A stretch of 64,000 bases of DNA from Trichobilharzia regenti (GCA_944472135.2 OX235262.1:60856440-60920439), one strand, 5' to 3'; numbered from the stretch's first letter, positions 9,241 through 21,088 are shown. The notes: a model not told the origin generated them from the sequence alone. Numbers and translations: made by a program.

Positions 9241-10290
9241 TTCTTGGTTGTCAGGTGATCCACAACGGGAAACTCCGCGAGGCATCTGAAGTAAATGCAG
9301 GATTAAGTCAAGGCTGCTTATCTGCTATCACTGATGATATTCCCAATTGTGGTGGACTGGATTATGCATCAGACTGTGCAATGGAAGCGAGGATACAGGA
9401 ATACTTTGGACCAATAGGAAAAATTTAGAAGTTTTGGATTTTGCGTATAACCTACGTCTAATGTTACACAAACTCGAAGCCTTACAAGAGAAAACCAACA
9501 AAATGGCTGAAGAAGCAGAAAAGACAGAACTCCACGTGGTGGTGAAGATACCCAACGAACAGCAGCAACAACCGGCACCATTCGTCATCAACGGGAGAAA
9601 TTTGACATAGGTTACTTCCTTCACTATCCTAGGAAGAATCTTTTCAGCCACATACACACCGCACGGATGAAGACTGAAAAACCAGCCGGAATTCGAAAGG
9701 CGAAAAACGCCTTCATCAACTTGAAACCAGTTTGGGAATCTTATGCACTCCTCTTCAGCATAAACAACAAGACTCAGATTCTCGACACAAATGTCAAGTC
9801 AGTCAGTCAGTTCTTCTATACGGGTCAGAAACTTTCATTGCGTTTCACGAAAATCATTTCCAACAAGTTACAGACTTTTATCAACTGCTGCCGCTCTCGC
9901 CGACTGGTTCCATACAGAAGATCAAATGGCCGGCAAACCAGAAAGAATTAGCAACAAGAAATTCTGTCTGGTAACAAATCAACCATGAGCCAGTTGCTCA
10001 ACAAATATCTAGGAGAAAAAGGAGGTGGATCGGGCATACATTGAGGAAACCGTCGAATGACATCACGCACAATACAGGCCATTGCTTGAGTGGAATTTCA
10101 AATAGAAAGTGACGAGTGAGTCGTCGGCACTAGGTGGCATGGATGAGATCGTGTGTTTGGGAGGAGGACATGAGAGATTATGGGCAATCATGTGGCTAGC
10201 CAGCTGAAGTGGACAGCAGAGAATAAGAGAAAGTGCATATATGTTGTTGAAGCCGTGTGTTCCACTCGGAACCCAAGGAAATAATTAATG
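9241..10290 (+). pseudogene. RTE-type non-LTR retrotransposon relic
   Basis: Decayed reverse-transcriptase C-terminal half in shifting frames. Visible pieces are VIHNGKLREASEV followed by GLSQGCL (the RT motif before the catalytic YADD), then VLLYGSETF, KLQTFINCC and KWPANQKE, an order typical of RTE elements such as schistosome SR2. Near 9990-10090 the remains of the next C-terminal motif can be read (pieces like EPVAQQ and RRRWIGHTLRKPSN). Many stops and shifts; not functional. Confidence 0.7.
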
Positions 10291-10653
10291 TATAATAATA
10301 TACATAGATTAAAATAAATAATTGTTTATCCCTTTACGGTCAAGGTAGAAATGGAGACTTTACATGCTTCTTTTTTACACAAAGCCTGGCTGGAATTCAT
10401 GAACTTCCAAGGTTCCCACTTTCTTTAGAAGTTTAGAACGAAGCAAACGCGACAAGTTTACACGAATTCAATAAATCATCTTAACATTATGGTTGGGGTT
10501 GACAGACTGACAAAAGTCGAGCATTATTACTATTATTATTCGTATTTTGAACAATTTCCGGTATTATATTACTTCTCTCATATAATAATTAAAATCAATA
10601 AATTCTTTCCAATTTCAAATTCTATTTCAAGTATTGGTTTTGTAGGAATTTTG

Positions 10654-11443
10654 TTTGATTGTATGGAGGATTTCATCATGAGCTGATATCAGTTAGAGAA
10701 CCACTGGAAAACCTGCAGGCAGTACTGGACAGTCAACTGTGTCGTCCTAGTTCAGGACTGTTCACCAGTACACACTCACACTGTCTAGTTTGAACCCAGG
10801 ACCTCCTGGCTACAAGGCTAGTGAGTTCGTAGACCAGTGAGCCGCTGGGACCCGATCCAATGGTTCTTGAATTGTAACTTTTGCCAATTCATGACACAGC
10901 GCGACCATTTCGCAATGTCTTCTTCGATGAGTAGTGCATCGGTGAGGACGCTCGCCAACCATGCAGATGGTCCGGAGTTCTATTCCAGGCCGATGAGTGA
11001 CTGCCTCATCTACGACCTTCTGTAGCGCACTGGTCACTGCTTCTCACTAGAACCACAGGTTAACTGTATGAATAGGGCCAGTCGCTAGTGAGCATCAGAT
11101 TAATTTTCAAGTATTGATTTTGTTTGATTGTATGGAGGTACAGCAGGTCGAAGATGAGGCAGTCACTTATCGAAGAAGACATTGCGAAATGGTCGCGCTG
11201 TGTCATGAATTGGCAAAAGTTACAATTCAAGAACCATTGGATCGGGTCCCAGCGGCTCACTGGTCTACGAACTCACTAGCCTTGTAGCCAGGAGGTCCTG
11301 GGTTCAAACTAGACAGTGTGGGTGTGCACTGGTGAACAGTCCCGAACTAGGACGACACAGCTGAATGTCCAGTACTGCCTGCAGGTTTTCCAGTGGTTCT
11401 CTAACTGATATCAGCTCATGATGAAATCCTTCATACAATCAAA
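10654..11443. repeat. Long inverted pair of a tRNA-related repeat
   Basis: 10654-11025 (minus orientation) and 11140-11443 (plus orientation) are nearly perfect reverse complements; position sums are constant at 22097 over the outer parts. The left arm has about 80 extra bases next to the centre. Each arm carries a tRNA-like B-box region (GGTCCTGGGTTCAAACTAGA on the plus arm), a decayed hammerhead-like core and the shared end GATATCAGCTCATGATGAAATC. Small ORFs here are shadows. Confidence 0.8.
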
Positions 11444-11900
11444 TTTTATTTCATAAAAGTTCTCATGACTTTACGTGATTTTCTAATTGCCTACTAATCC
11501 TATAATTATATATCCCTTCCCAACATATATACAACCAATGAACCATTCTATGTATGATGTTATTTGTTTTTATACTTGATATTTAACTGGATTATAATTA
11601 CAAACATCTTAATTGCATTTCATACTATTTTTTTAAATTTACGTATTCACACAGGATGTAGTTTCTTATAAACCACACCTATACGATTGTACAACTTGAC
11701 GATAAATTCGCTGAAATCAGTCTCTTCTCTGAATATTTTGTTCTTAAATGTTACACAAGGAATTATTAAATTATTGAAGTTAAAATATCAGATGGGATCT
11801 TATATTGACTACGGGATAAGATATTGACGCTGTCAAGTCATTCACTTTTGTCAGCAGACAAATAAACTGATAGATGTTGGTTTGTAGGGATTTGATTGGT

Positions 11901-12147
11901 TTCAGGATTTCATCATGAGCTGACAATAGTTCGAGAACCATTGGAAAACCTGGGAGTACTGGACCATTGGATCGGGTCCCAGTGGCTTAATGGTATACGA
12001 GCTCGCCTTGTAACCGGAAGGTCCTGGGTTCGAATCCCGGTGGGTGGCATTGCTGAAGAGTCCCAAACTAGGACGAAACAGCTGTCCAGTACTCCCAGGT
12101 TTTCCAATGGTTCTCGAACTAATGTCAGCTCATGGTGAAATCCTGAA
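11901..12147 (+). repeat. tRNA-related repeat with inverted ends
   Basis: A tRNA-like core (GATCGGGTCCCAGTGGCTTA, later GGTTCGAATCCC) is followed by a hammerhead-like stretch, CTGAAGAGTCCC then GGACGAAACAGC, whose CTGATGA box is damaged. About 60 bp at each end (AGGATTTCATCATGAGCTGA and its complement) are inverted copies of each other, so the unit could fold end to end. Confidence 0.75.
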
Positions 12148-12744
12148 ACAGATAGATGATTGCAGATGAGGAGGCTTGTAGAATTAGAGTTTACACACCC
12201 AGTCTCTATGTGCACAAGAATATAATGGTCACATTGAATCTACAGTGATAGTAACTTTTATTGATTAACTGTCATTATTATTACTATTACTAATATTTCA
12301 TTTCATATATTATGATTATTATTGTCTCAAATGAAACGATCTTCTGTCAGTACTATCATCCTTACTCATTTTATTATCATTATTATTATTCCTGATAATT
12401 CTGATAACCAGTTGTTTATTAGAGTGATGTAGCTGAACCATAATCAATTATCATCTTAATTTTAATCTATCAAACTCCTTTCCCCTTATCTATTTGAACA
12501 TCAGCTGAAAAAGCATTCACACCTGCTATTTTGCATGATCGATTTAAAGTAGTTTATTTACTTATCGATTTTCATGTATCGTAATGTAATTCTAATGGTA
12601 TACAGATATATATACATATCACTGTTTGTAAAGTATTCAGCGGGAGAGTTCTATTGAAATCCAGTGAATTCATGAGAACAAAACAAGTAGTTCAGTTAAG
12701 ATATTCTTTTCAAAAAAATTCATTCACTAAGCTATACAGTATCA

Positions 12745-13090
12745 ATGAGATGCTCACTGGCGACTGACCCTATTCAGTTAGGTAGTTACCTGGGCTTCTA
12801 GTGGGAGGTGATAACCAGTAGAGTAGACCAATTCGGATGTGAGGACGAATACACGCCACCGATCACATTCGCTAATGGTCACGCTATATTGGGAATTGGC
12901 CGAAGTTGGAATTCATAGACTGGCCATTGAATCGGGTTACAGTGGTTAACTGCTCTACGGGTAGTGTTGTGTGTAACCGGAAGTTCCTGGATTCGAGCCT
13001 CAGTGGGTGAGTACTACTGAACAGTCGAAAACTGGGATGACACAGCTGACTGTCCAGTACTTTCTGCAGGTTTTCCATGGTTCTGTTCAA
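12745..13090 (+). repeat. tRNA-related (Sm-alpha-like) repeat, long copy
   Basis: Long copy with a 5' part (GCTTCTAGTGGGAGGTGATAA) also seen near 63500, the tRNA-like part with GAATCGGGTTACAGTGGTTAA and GATTCGAGCC, a decayed hammerhead-like part (GATGACACAGC) and the common end CAGGTTTTCCATGGTTCTG. Assignment to the schistosome Sm-alpha type rests on the ribozyme-like segment. Confidence 0.65.
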
Positions 13091-13276
13091 ATACCAATAA
13101 TTGAATTGTATTTATTTGAAATGTTTAGACGAAAAAGAAATCTAATCAGATCTCTAGCCACTTGTATCTTTAGAAGCAGAAGTAGATCTTCTGAAATAGA
13201 TCTTCATCCAAAATGGATACCCACTAAGATTCAGTGACCAGAACATCAAACCAAAAGTTCAGAGAAACGAAATATT

Positions 13277-13395
13277 ACAGGATTTTCATCATGAGGTGAC
13301 ATTAGTTAGAGAACTATTGGAAAACCTGGGAGTACTGGACAGCTGTTTCGTCCTTGTTTGGGACTCTTCATCAGTACGCACCCACCGGGATTCGA
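13277..13395 (-). ncRNA. Hammerhead-ribozyme-like core in a truncated repeat
   Basis: On the minus strand the order is GTACTGATGA, AGA, GTCC, a CAAACAA loop, GGAC, GAAAC, AGCTGTC and CAGTAC. This keeps the hammerhead boxes CTGATGA and GAAA, stem II (GTCC/GGAC), a short stem III (ACAGCTGT) and a GTC cleavage position near 13338-13340 followed by CAGTAC, which can pair in stem I. Compared with the known schistosome hammerhead there are three extra bases between CTGATGA and stem II, so activity is doubtful. The repeat is truncated beside the tRNA-like part at about 13398. Confidence 0.6.
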
Positions 13396-13599
13396 AGCAC
13401 TACTTTTATCAGAAAAGAAACTTCTTCTATGGACCTGGACTTTCAGAGACACTTAACCTGTAATATCTTCAAGACAACAATTTCATCATCTATGAGAAGA
13501 GCATTCTTCACAATTACGCTAACAGTAGTGTTTTCCAGTAGTCCATTGGTCTGCAGAAGAACGAAGGATGAAACCTCACATCTGACCACTTCTGTGTGC

Positions 13600-13920
13600 A
13601 TATATCAATCTTATTGTTCTTGTGGAGTCAAGTATTCTCGTCTGTCGACACATATCCCGTCTAATACTGTTTAAGAAAATTAAACCACGTGGTTTGAAAA
13701 GTACAGTAGTGGCTGTATAAGGAGTGCGATAATCGAACATCTCATCAATACTGGTCATTCCATGTGAACAAACACCTCCTTCAAGGTAATTACCAAAGAC
13801 GACACGCTTTGCATTGCTGGAGACTTAGCCATTCAGTTAGGAAAACCGGAGATATGCATACGAAAGAAGCCTATTCAACCACTTCTAATACCATCGTAAC
13901 AACCTTGTCGACTTCTAATA
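13600..13920 (+). pseudogene. Penelope-like element relic, C-terminal end
   Basis: Readable pieces, in broken frames, are YCSCGVKYSRLSTHI, then a TWFEKY-like stretch, then SAIIEHLINTGHS and a run ending IRKKPIQP. This order matches the GIY-YIG endonuclease end of Penelope-like retroelements (CxCG..YIG, AI.EHL..TGH, I.K..P). Stops and a frameshift near 13675 show it is dead. Confidence 0.55.
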
Positions 13921-14379
13921 ACCTGATTTTTTTTGTTTTTCTAGCCTCTTATTACTCTTGTATTTCTTTGAAATCTTACGTAATCCCATATTTCTGTTCG
14001 TTTCTATGTGCATCCTGATAACAACTCATTCGTTGAATTATTTATCTTAATACATAATGATAATAAACTCACTCAACTCTTGTTGTTCAGTGACTAATAC
14101 TGACAACTCATTACTTTAGTTATTACCCTATTTCATGAAAAACTTATGTATAAGTGGACTGTACATTTTATTGAACGAATTCTCCGGAAAGAGTCTCTTC
14201 ACTGAACTGCTTCTCTTCGTTCTCATAAACGTCTGGAAGGGAATAATTTATGTGATTTGATTGAATCCTGAAATATTAACATGCGTAACTTTTTCTAAAT
14301 TCGTATTGAGAAATAAATGTTCTCAACGTCTTAACGATACTTCCAGTTCTTCTCTCATCACATTACAAAGAGAGTCAGA

Positions 14380-14700
14380 CTTGAAATCCTTCTTTTGACA
14401 GGACATTGTTCATTTTCTCGATGTAGTCGTCTTACAGACGTCTTGAAGACAATGAATGTCAGACAGCTAATCAGTTGCGATATATCTATGACCAGATCTG
14501 GTCAACAGGTTCAATAATACCAAGATTTTATCGTCTACCAAAGGTACATAAGGTTAGTCTCCCATTTCTGGATATGTCACGTTCCCATTACCACTCTGTT
14601 GTAAAACGAACAATATACCGTCAAATGAGGGGAAAACTTCCTAACCTTTCTATGAGAGAAACAAATCCTTCTTGAGAGGAGATTAATAGCTTTTCCCCTT
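14380..14700 (+). pseudogene. Penelope-like reverse transcriptase relic
   Basis: An open stretch at 14475-14675 holds STGSIIPRFYRLPKVHKV and then MSRSHYHSVVK, close to the Penelope RT motif TGS.PPR.YGLPKVHK followed by ..S..YHS..K. The neighbourhood is frame-broken. With the relics on either side, several Penelope-like fragments lie together in 13.6-15.3 kb, not in the order of one intact element. Confidence 0.6.
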
Positions 14701-14879
14701 TTGTTATTTGTGGAAAATATTAGTAGCAATACCTACTACTAGAAAGTAGTAGAAAAAGACCCACAATCAACTGACTAGCATGATTTCAGTAGAAAGAAAA
14801 ATATAACTAAGAAAGTTGAAAAGGACTACTCACTGTCCGTAAACAAGAAGCCTATACACATACGACTGTAATTCCAGGG

Positions 14880-15300
14880 CGTCATGCCTATCGAAATAAT
14901 AACGAGGAAGTTACGATAATTAGTGGTGATTCCCTAATTGTAAGACTAGACACTTCTAATCGTATCTACCAATTCAACTGCGTTTACGGAGCGAACTATA
15001 TTGACTGTCGCCTAGGAACTTGACTTTTAGTGCTGGAGAACATCTGCCAGTGTGGTGTGGCTCAATATTAGAACACCTGGACCGAACCGACCACAAAGCT
15101 AACATTAAAAAGTCCTCCATCATTTATTGAGCATCAAACAAATTGACAAGACCATCCACCAGGTACCGCATATTTCTAACAACAACAGAGGCTTTAGTAA
15201 TTCACCTGAATCAACCGGTGCTCTATGTTGAGAAGAACCAAGTCTAGACACTACTCTACCACCCAGACCGGCCTCAGTAGTGACTTTAAATTCATGAGTT
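14880..15300 (+). pseudogene. Second Penelope-like C-terminal relic
   Basis: A frame near 14930-15010 reads RLDTSNRIYQFNCVYGANYI, matching the Y.F.C.CG..YIG motif of the Penelope GIY-YIG domain, followed by stops. It resembles the relic at 13600 but is a separate, more decayed copy. Confidence 0.45.
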
Positions 15301-15558
15301 TGTATTACTATTTTTCCTAATTTCTCTCACATTCAGGGTATTGTTTTGTTGTTTATGCTATCGAACTGTAATCCATTGATACTATTGTTCTTGATTCAGT
15401 GCTATTTAAACAATACAAATGTTGTTAATAACACTAATTCATTCACTATGATGTATACACAAATGTAGAACTTGATGAAGAGCAGGTTATCGAAAAGAAT
15501 ATTCTTTATTTCATTAACAATTTTTTTGAAACAATTTCAATAGGCATTTCTAATCAGT

Positions 15559-15579
15559 TATATATATATATATATATAT
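15559..15579. repeat. (TA)n microsatellite
   Basis: About ten TA units in a row. Confidence 0.95.
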
Positions 15580-15599
15580 TGACCTCACTCACAGTCACT

Positions 15600-17490
15600 G
15601 CAAGGTATTTTGTAAATTATATAGTTATGTTCAATTGGGTCCATCGACAGCGTCCTTTAGCCTACAGAGCTATTCTTTTTGAATGTACTTTATCTCATAT
15701 TGATTTTATTCTAATGTCTAATCATCAATTTTTACTCATGTATATGACTGCAGCAAGAAAGCTGTGTGAGTAGTGACTTGACATGATTATGAGAGGCAAT
15801 AAATTGTGCTCGAAACTTCATCGTCAGTAAATATTATCCATAAAGGTGTTAATAAAGTGTCTTCTGGTGTAAGTGAACATTGAATGGCTTGTTTATTCAA
15901 ATTGATCTCTAGTTGGTGCAGGAGACAACAATGACGACCGTTAGAAGACGACTAGGGAAATACGATCAGATATATTAATTACTGTACACTTTATTAACGT
16001 TTATTCACAAACTTAACACATAGGAACTTGTAATCCCTTTTTGTTATTAGCAACCGTATTATCCTTCCGTCTTTTGATATTTCGCGTTGGTTATTTTGCA
16101 TAATATTCCATTCGTCAGGTGAAGTCTTCTGAAATCAGAGATAGGTTCAGGATCTCTTCAGATTTTGACATTTTACAGTGTCTGTATGAACATATTTCTC
16201 CTGAACACATACGTTTGACTCTTTCAGGTGGATCTCGATGGCTTTGGCTATGTGTAGAAGACAAACTTGTGAAGCAAGACTAATATCAGTAAGTATACAC
16301 GACAGATAACTTTAAATGACTTGTAAGCTGCTGAAACACAGCTACAAATAGACCCGTATTTGTCCCTAGAATTACTGCACAGGATGATGTTTAGAAATCT
16401 GACGAAAAACATGCCTAATTCTACACCCAATTGAACTGGCTTCACTGGAGCAGTCAACCTGACAGATACAACACATAGAAGAGGAGAAATTAGATAATTT
16501 ACCCTTATTTCGAAAAATATAAATTGGAGTTATTGTGAAGATACAGTGCATGCAGATTACCCTTTTCTACTGCATTCTTTCTGGTGTTGTGTTATTACCT
16601 GACTATTCTTATTATGCTTCTCTTAACCTCACCATCATTATCTGATTGTAAAAATTTGACGATTTCTCTTCACCCCCACTCTGCCCCGCCTAAGCTATTA
16701 ACTAGTCATAATTGATTCAATTATCTATGATTGCTACATTACTTTCCTTAATTTTATCTGATGTAATAATCTGTTTTATTACAAAAACAGTACGTACAAC
16801 AACACAGTATGGAATTTTCAACATTTGTCAGAATATTGCATCAAATTTACTCAAAATATAAATAAAAACTGTTGTGTACTCGTCGCCTTTACTATGTTAT
16901 GGGGTCGTTGCCGATATTATAGTGTGACCAAGTATAAATATCCACTGATGAGATATAATAACCGACGATAACGTACAGACTGGTAGTGCTGAGTACTTAA
17001 TTTACCCTGACGCGAAGAGGCAAATCTGAAGACCACCACCACGTTCACGAAGATACATGTGTATTATCTAACAAGGAAAATTAACTGTCACACAAGACTG
17101 TGAGTGCGAAAGATACTAAAGAGTACGAAAAGGTGTGTAAGAGTGTGTACAATACAAGAGTATATATGAAAATGAATAAAATACGTGAACCAATAAAATA
17201 CACAGTAGTTTTTCTCACCAACATTGGATTCACATTGGTTGTAATGTCATGTAACAAAAGGTCATACGTTGTTTGTTTAGTTAATGGACAGACAAAACGT
17301 ATTGTGAGTTATAATGGAATAACAATCAATATACACATTGTAAAATATAACAGACTGTCCAAACAAAGCAGACATCATGTGACTACATATCAAAAACTGA
17401 CCACAGAAATTTATGTACATTTACGGGTAGGAATAAACTCAAAAAGGTGCAAAGTACAAAATGAAAATAATAACTACAATAATTATATTA
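15600..17490. other. No gene recognised
   Basis: AT-rich sequence with only short open frames. The longest (132 codons at 17100) begins with GTG, not ATG, and shows no domain I recognise. Confidence 0.5.
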
Positions 17491-17915
17491 ACGTATGAAT
17501 CTTCACAACACTCCTCAATGGGTGGTTTAGTATCTTCAGTCTTTTTCACATCAGCAGGGATACGAACATCAGTTTTTCGGTTGGTTCCTTCGTTAGTCTT
17601 TGTATTCTTGGCCTTAGGAGCATCTTCCCCTCTTCTTTCACTTGACCAGACACTTCAGTGTCCGGTCGACGTCCTTCAGGACTTCTGGAGGTGGCAATGG
17701 CCGGCTGTGACTTTAAGTCATACTTTCTCAAAACTTTAACCTTCCCCGATTTCATCTGTCGCTCTAATTCTTCTTGTTTTTTTCCCAAACCCTCTTCATT
17801 ATACTTGAACATACGTTTGTCTGTCACCCATTCATCCCAGTTCTTATTCCAACCTTGGCAATGCACAAAATACATTACACCATCTTCTCTCACGTCAATG
17901 TGATCTTTTTTCACT
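17491..17915 (-). pseudogene. MRG15-like chromodomain retrocopy, minus arm
   Basis: Intron-free frame on the minus strand with MYFVHCQGWNKNWDEWV and KYNEEGLGKKQEELERQMK, which match the chromodomain and linker of MRG15/MORF4L1 (a histone H3K36-methyl reader in NuA4-type acetyltransferase and Sin3 deacetylase complexes). A bit more of the N-terminal side (VKVKKDHIDVRE) is readable across the palindrome centre. The MRG domain is missing. Lack of introns and truncation suggest a processed, dead copy, though it could be part of a real exon. Confidence 0.6.
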
Positions 17916-17923
17916 TTGACATC

Positions 17924-18393
17924 AGAGAAGATGGTGTAATGTATTTTGTGCATTGCCAAGGTTGGAATAAGAACTGGGATGAATGGGTGACAGACAAACG
18001 TATGTTCAAGTATAATGAAGAGGGTTTGGGAAAAAAACAAGAAGAATTAGAGCGACAGATGAAATCGGGGAAGGTTAAAGTTTTGAGAAAGTATGACTTA
18101 AAGTCACAGCCGGCCATTGCCACCTCCAGAAGTCCTGAAGGACGTCGACCGGACACTGAAGTGTCTGGTCAAGTGAAAGAAGAGGGGAAGATGCTCCTAA
18201 GGCCAAGAATACAAAGACTAACGAAGGAACCAACCGAAAAACTGATGTTCGTGTCCCTGCTGATGTGAAAAAGACTGAAGATACTAAACCACCCATTGAG
18301 GAGTGTTGTGAAGATTTATACGCTACGTCTAATTATATTAAAAACAGTGGGTTTGTTTCAAGTAGTAATGTCGACACAGATTGGAAATTTTAG
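17924..18393 (+). pseudogene. MRG15-like chromodomain retrocopy, plus arm
   Basis: 17924-18323 is the reverse complement of 17491-17890 with few differences. The same chromodomain fragment is therefore encoded on the plus strand. Around 18180 the reading frame shifts: the initial frame runs on as a basic tail, while another frame continues with EDAPKAKNTKTNEGTNRK and on to a stop at 18391-18393. The sequence after 18323 has no counterpart in the left arm. Confidence 0.6.
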
Positions 18394-20845
18394 CATGTTA
18401 AAAATTACTGAATATAAATGATGTTCTGTTGATATAGCATGGTGAGAGGAATACAAAGAATAACAATTTCTACAGAACTTAATTCATATTTACACTTATG
18501 AGGAAGTAAGCAAAAACAAAAATTGAGAGGATCATCACTATAAGAAGAGTAATACCAGTAAGGCTTGGAGAAAAAAGGATGCAGGAAATGGTTTATTTAG
18601 CAGTGCAAAGAAAATTAGTTAGTTCATGAATAACAACACTATTCTCACCACATAAACTACGTGTCAAATTTGGTATAGTGCAATTACTACACTTCGACGT
18701 GCGTCCATAAAATCTTTTCAAATACCTTTTCATTTTACCTGAAGAAAAAATACTACAACAACTGATTTAAGCCAATTAATACTCAAATATGCATTTATTA
18801 TATATCATATATTACTTATTATCATCAATGAGCAATTCAAATCCTTTTTTCCTGATCATTTATTCCATTTCCTTTATTATTAATAACATTGAAAAACAGC
18901 TTACTCTTAACTTCTGTGTACTTCAGTGAATGAATAGATTCTCTTATGTATGCTATTTCGTTAACTTTTTACTTTTCCCATGCATTTTTTTTCTTAATTC
19001 ACAGTGAGTTTTATTCAGTTCACTTGTGTGTGCATGTGTGTCTGTGCGTTTATTGCATCACTTCATACTGACATTTAATAAACTAACCATCGGTTATATG
19101 TCACTGTAATTATGGACGACAATCACCTTTTCCCACTGAAAGCACCTTTCCATTCTGTCCGTCTCCCTCCTCCCTTCACTCCTTCTTCCTCATCTCTTTC
19201 ATCCTCTTAGGATTTCTTGTGCAATAATTATTTTCTTTGTAATATAACCATTTTTTAAAACATGTCTTTATGCCCCTCTGGGTTTATATGCATATATTCC
19301 TATTGGAGTGTCTACAATCACTGCTTCTCATATAGCTTTATCTCATTCATAAATCTAGTAGCACGGAGAGAAATGTAGAACGACAAGAATATATACATAT
19401 ACTCCGTATATCACACTACAGCATGGAGGCTTTTTCTGCCTTAACATTTGGTTTAGCTATGATTAAATGTCATAGATATCTCTTTATCAAAAATGTGATT
19501 CATTATTCTTATGCATAAATGTCATCATTTCTCCCTTTCGTTCTGGAGTTTGCTTCTTAGCTTCAGTTTACTTCAAGACAAGGAACAGTTGACTTCTGAT
19601 AACGTTAAACATGAAATACGACAAGTCATATATGTATTCTTTATGAATCCTTGCGTGTAATCATTGATTTTCCTTCTGGGGCTAGATTTATTTCACTTAG
19701 TTCCAATTGATAACACGAGTGCTAGGTCAGCGTAGGTTTGTTGTTGCTGTTCTTGTTGTTATTGTAGTCCAAACTGGTTGAATCTACAAAATTCGCCTCA
19801 CGGATGTGTGTGTGTGGAATAATTTAACTTGCCTACAGCCACACTGAAGCTCCCCGCCATCCACCGCGTACCTGTATGGGATATAGACACTGGTCCGCCG
19901 TCTGTAGGTGAGGTTCCTACAAAGTTGCAGATACGCCTTGCTGACTGGTGAGTGCCAAATACCACGAGACCTAGGTCCAAGACCCCCTGCCGATCGCCTC
20001 CAACCATCTAATATCAAGAAACATATTTATTGTCTCTATGCTAATTTGTAATTCCCGTTGACTGATTCTGATGGACTGAAATGCTCGGTCTCTGACGACA
20101 TGTTGCCTCCTAGTACAGACGCTTTGATAATCTCTGAGGACTAAATTGATGTCATTTTGGATGATGATGCCTAACGGTGGGAGTCAAGATGCTCATTTCG
20201 TCTTATTTCGAACTCATCATCTAGATGTACCTACTTTCTCAATTACTGATGGTGTTCCTACTGAGAAATAAACCCTGAGTCCATCGTTTCAAACACCAAA
20301 ACACTATCCACTAGGCCTCTTAGGGTCATGCGAGCCATCATATGGTCTGCACACTATAGAATGAAGTGATTGTGTTGCCTTGTGTGCAGAGTGAATTTTC
20401 TTATGGTCTTTGATGATGTTTTCTTGTTGGTATGACGACTTGAGTTTAAATACTTTTCGATTAAATTTTTTGGGTATTCATTCTTTTTGAAGGCAGCTAC
20501 TAGGCATTTTCCTTCCATTTTCCTCAGCACCAGAGTGCTACAGTGTGTTTGGAGTTCTTAAACACTGTCTTAACACAGTGTTTTTTGTGAGTCATTGGGC
20601 TTTTGTTATTATAGTTGAGTATCTGATCTATGTGTGCCTTAATTTTCTCTATACTTGTATTTCTAAATTTCCTGTGTTATTTCTCTTGATTATGACAACT
20701 AAGAATGGGATTTTGTTATCAAATCCTTTTTCTTCTCTTGTGAACTTAATGACTTTGTTGATGATATTTATCAATCTGAGTGTATTCCAAATCTTCTACA
20801 GTTTAGTTTGTAAGGGTCAGTTATGTTTTTACAAGTTGATCAAGG
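18394..20845. other. No gene recognised
   Basis: AT-rich intergenic sequence. 19784-20017 is more GC-rich and open in two minus-strand frames, which suggests an unclassified repeat, but no motif is recognisable. The transmembrane and tail exons of the APP-like gene at 21-32 kb might lie here; I looked for an NPxY tail and did not find one. Confidence 0.4.
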
Positions 20846-20847
20846 AT

Positions 20848-20995
20848 TGATATCAGTTAGAGAACCATTGAAAACCAACAGGGAGTACTGGACAGCTGCT
20901 GTTTCATCCTAGTTTGGGAATCATCGGCAGTACGCAGTACGGGACAGTACTCACTGGTTTTCAACGGTTCTCTAACTGATATCAATCCGTGATCA
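20848..20995. repeat. Fold-back tRNA-family repeat fragment
   Basis: Both ends carry GGATTGATATCAGTTAGAGA in inverted orientation. The middle holds a decayed hammerhead-like segment (minus strand CCGATGA...GGATGAAACAGC). It starts about 95 bp past the donor site of the APP-like exon at 21089, so an unspliced frame would run into it. Confidence 0.7.
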
Positions 20996-21088
20996 ACTCG
21001 TATTTCAAATCATTTCTTCTAAATATTACTAGTGTATCATCAATGCCAATAAATAAATATTTGGATAATTTTAATGAATTATTATTAC

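Noticed and set aside
12001..12050. Functional tRNA in the repeat at 11901
   Set aside because: A- and B-box-like parts exist, but the unit is part of a dispersed family with a ribozyme-like tail and poor cloverleaf pairing.
17100..17498. 132-codon open frame upstream of the MRG15-like palindrome
   Set aside because: It starts with GTG, has no recognisable domain or splice support, and composition is that of AT-rich intergenic DNA.
20545..20850. 101-codon plus frame with many hydrophobic residues
   Set aside because: T-rich sequence gives Phe, Leu and Ile by chance; it is on the wrong strand to be the missing membrane exon of the APP-like gene.
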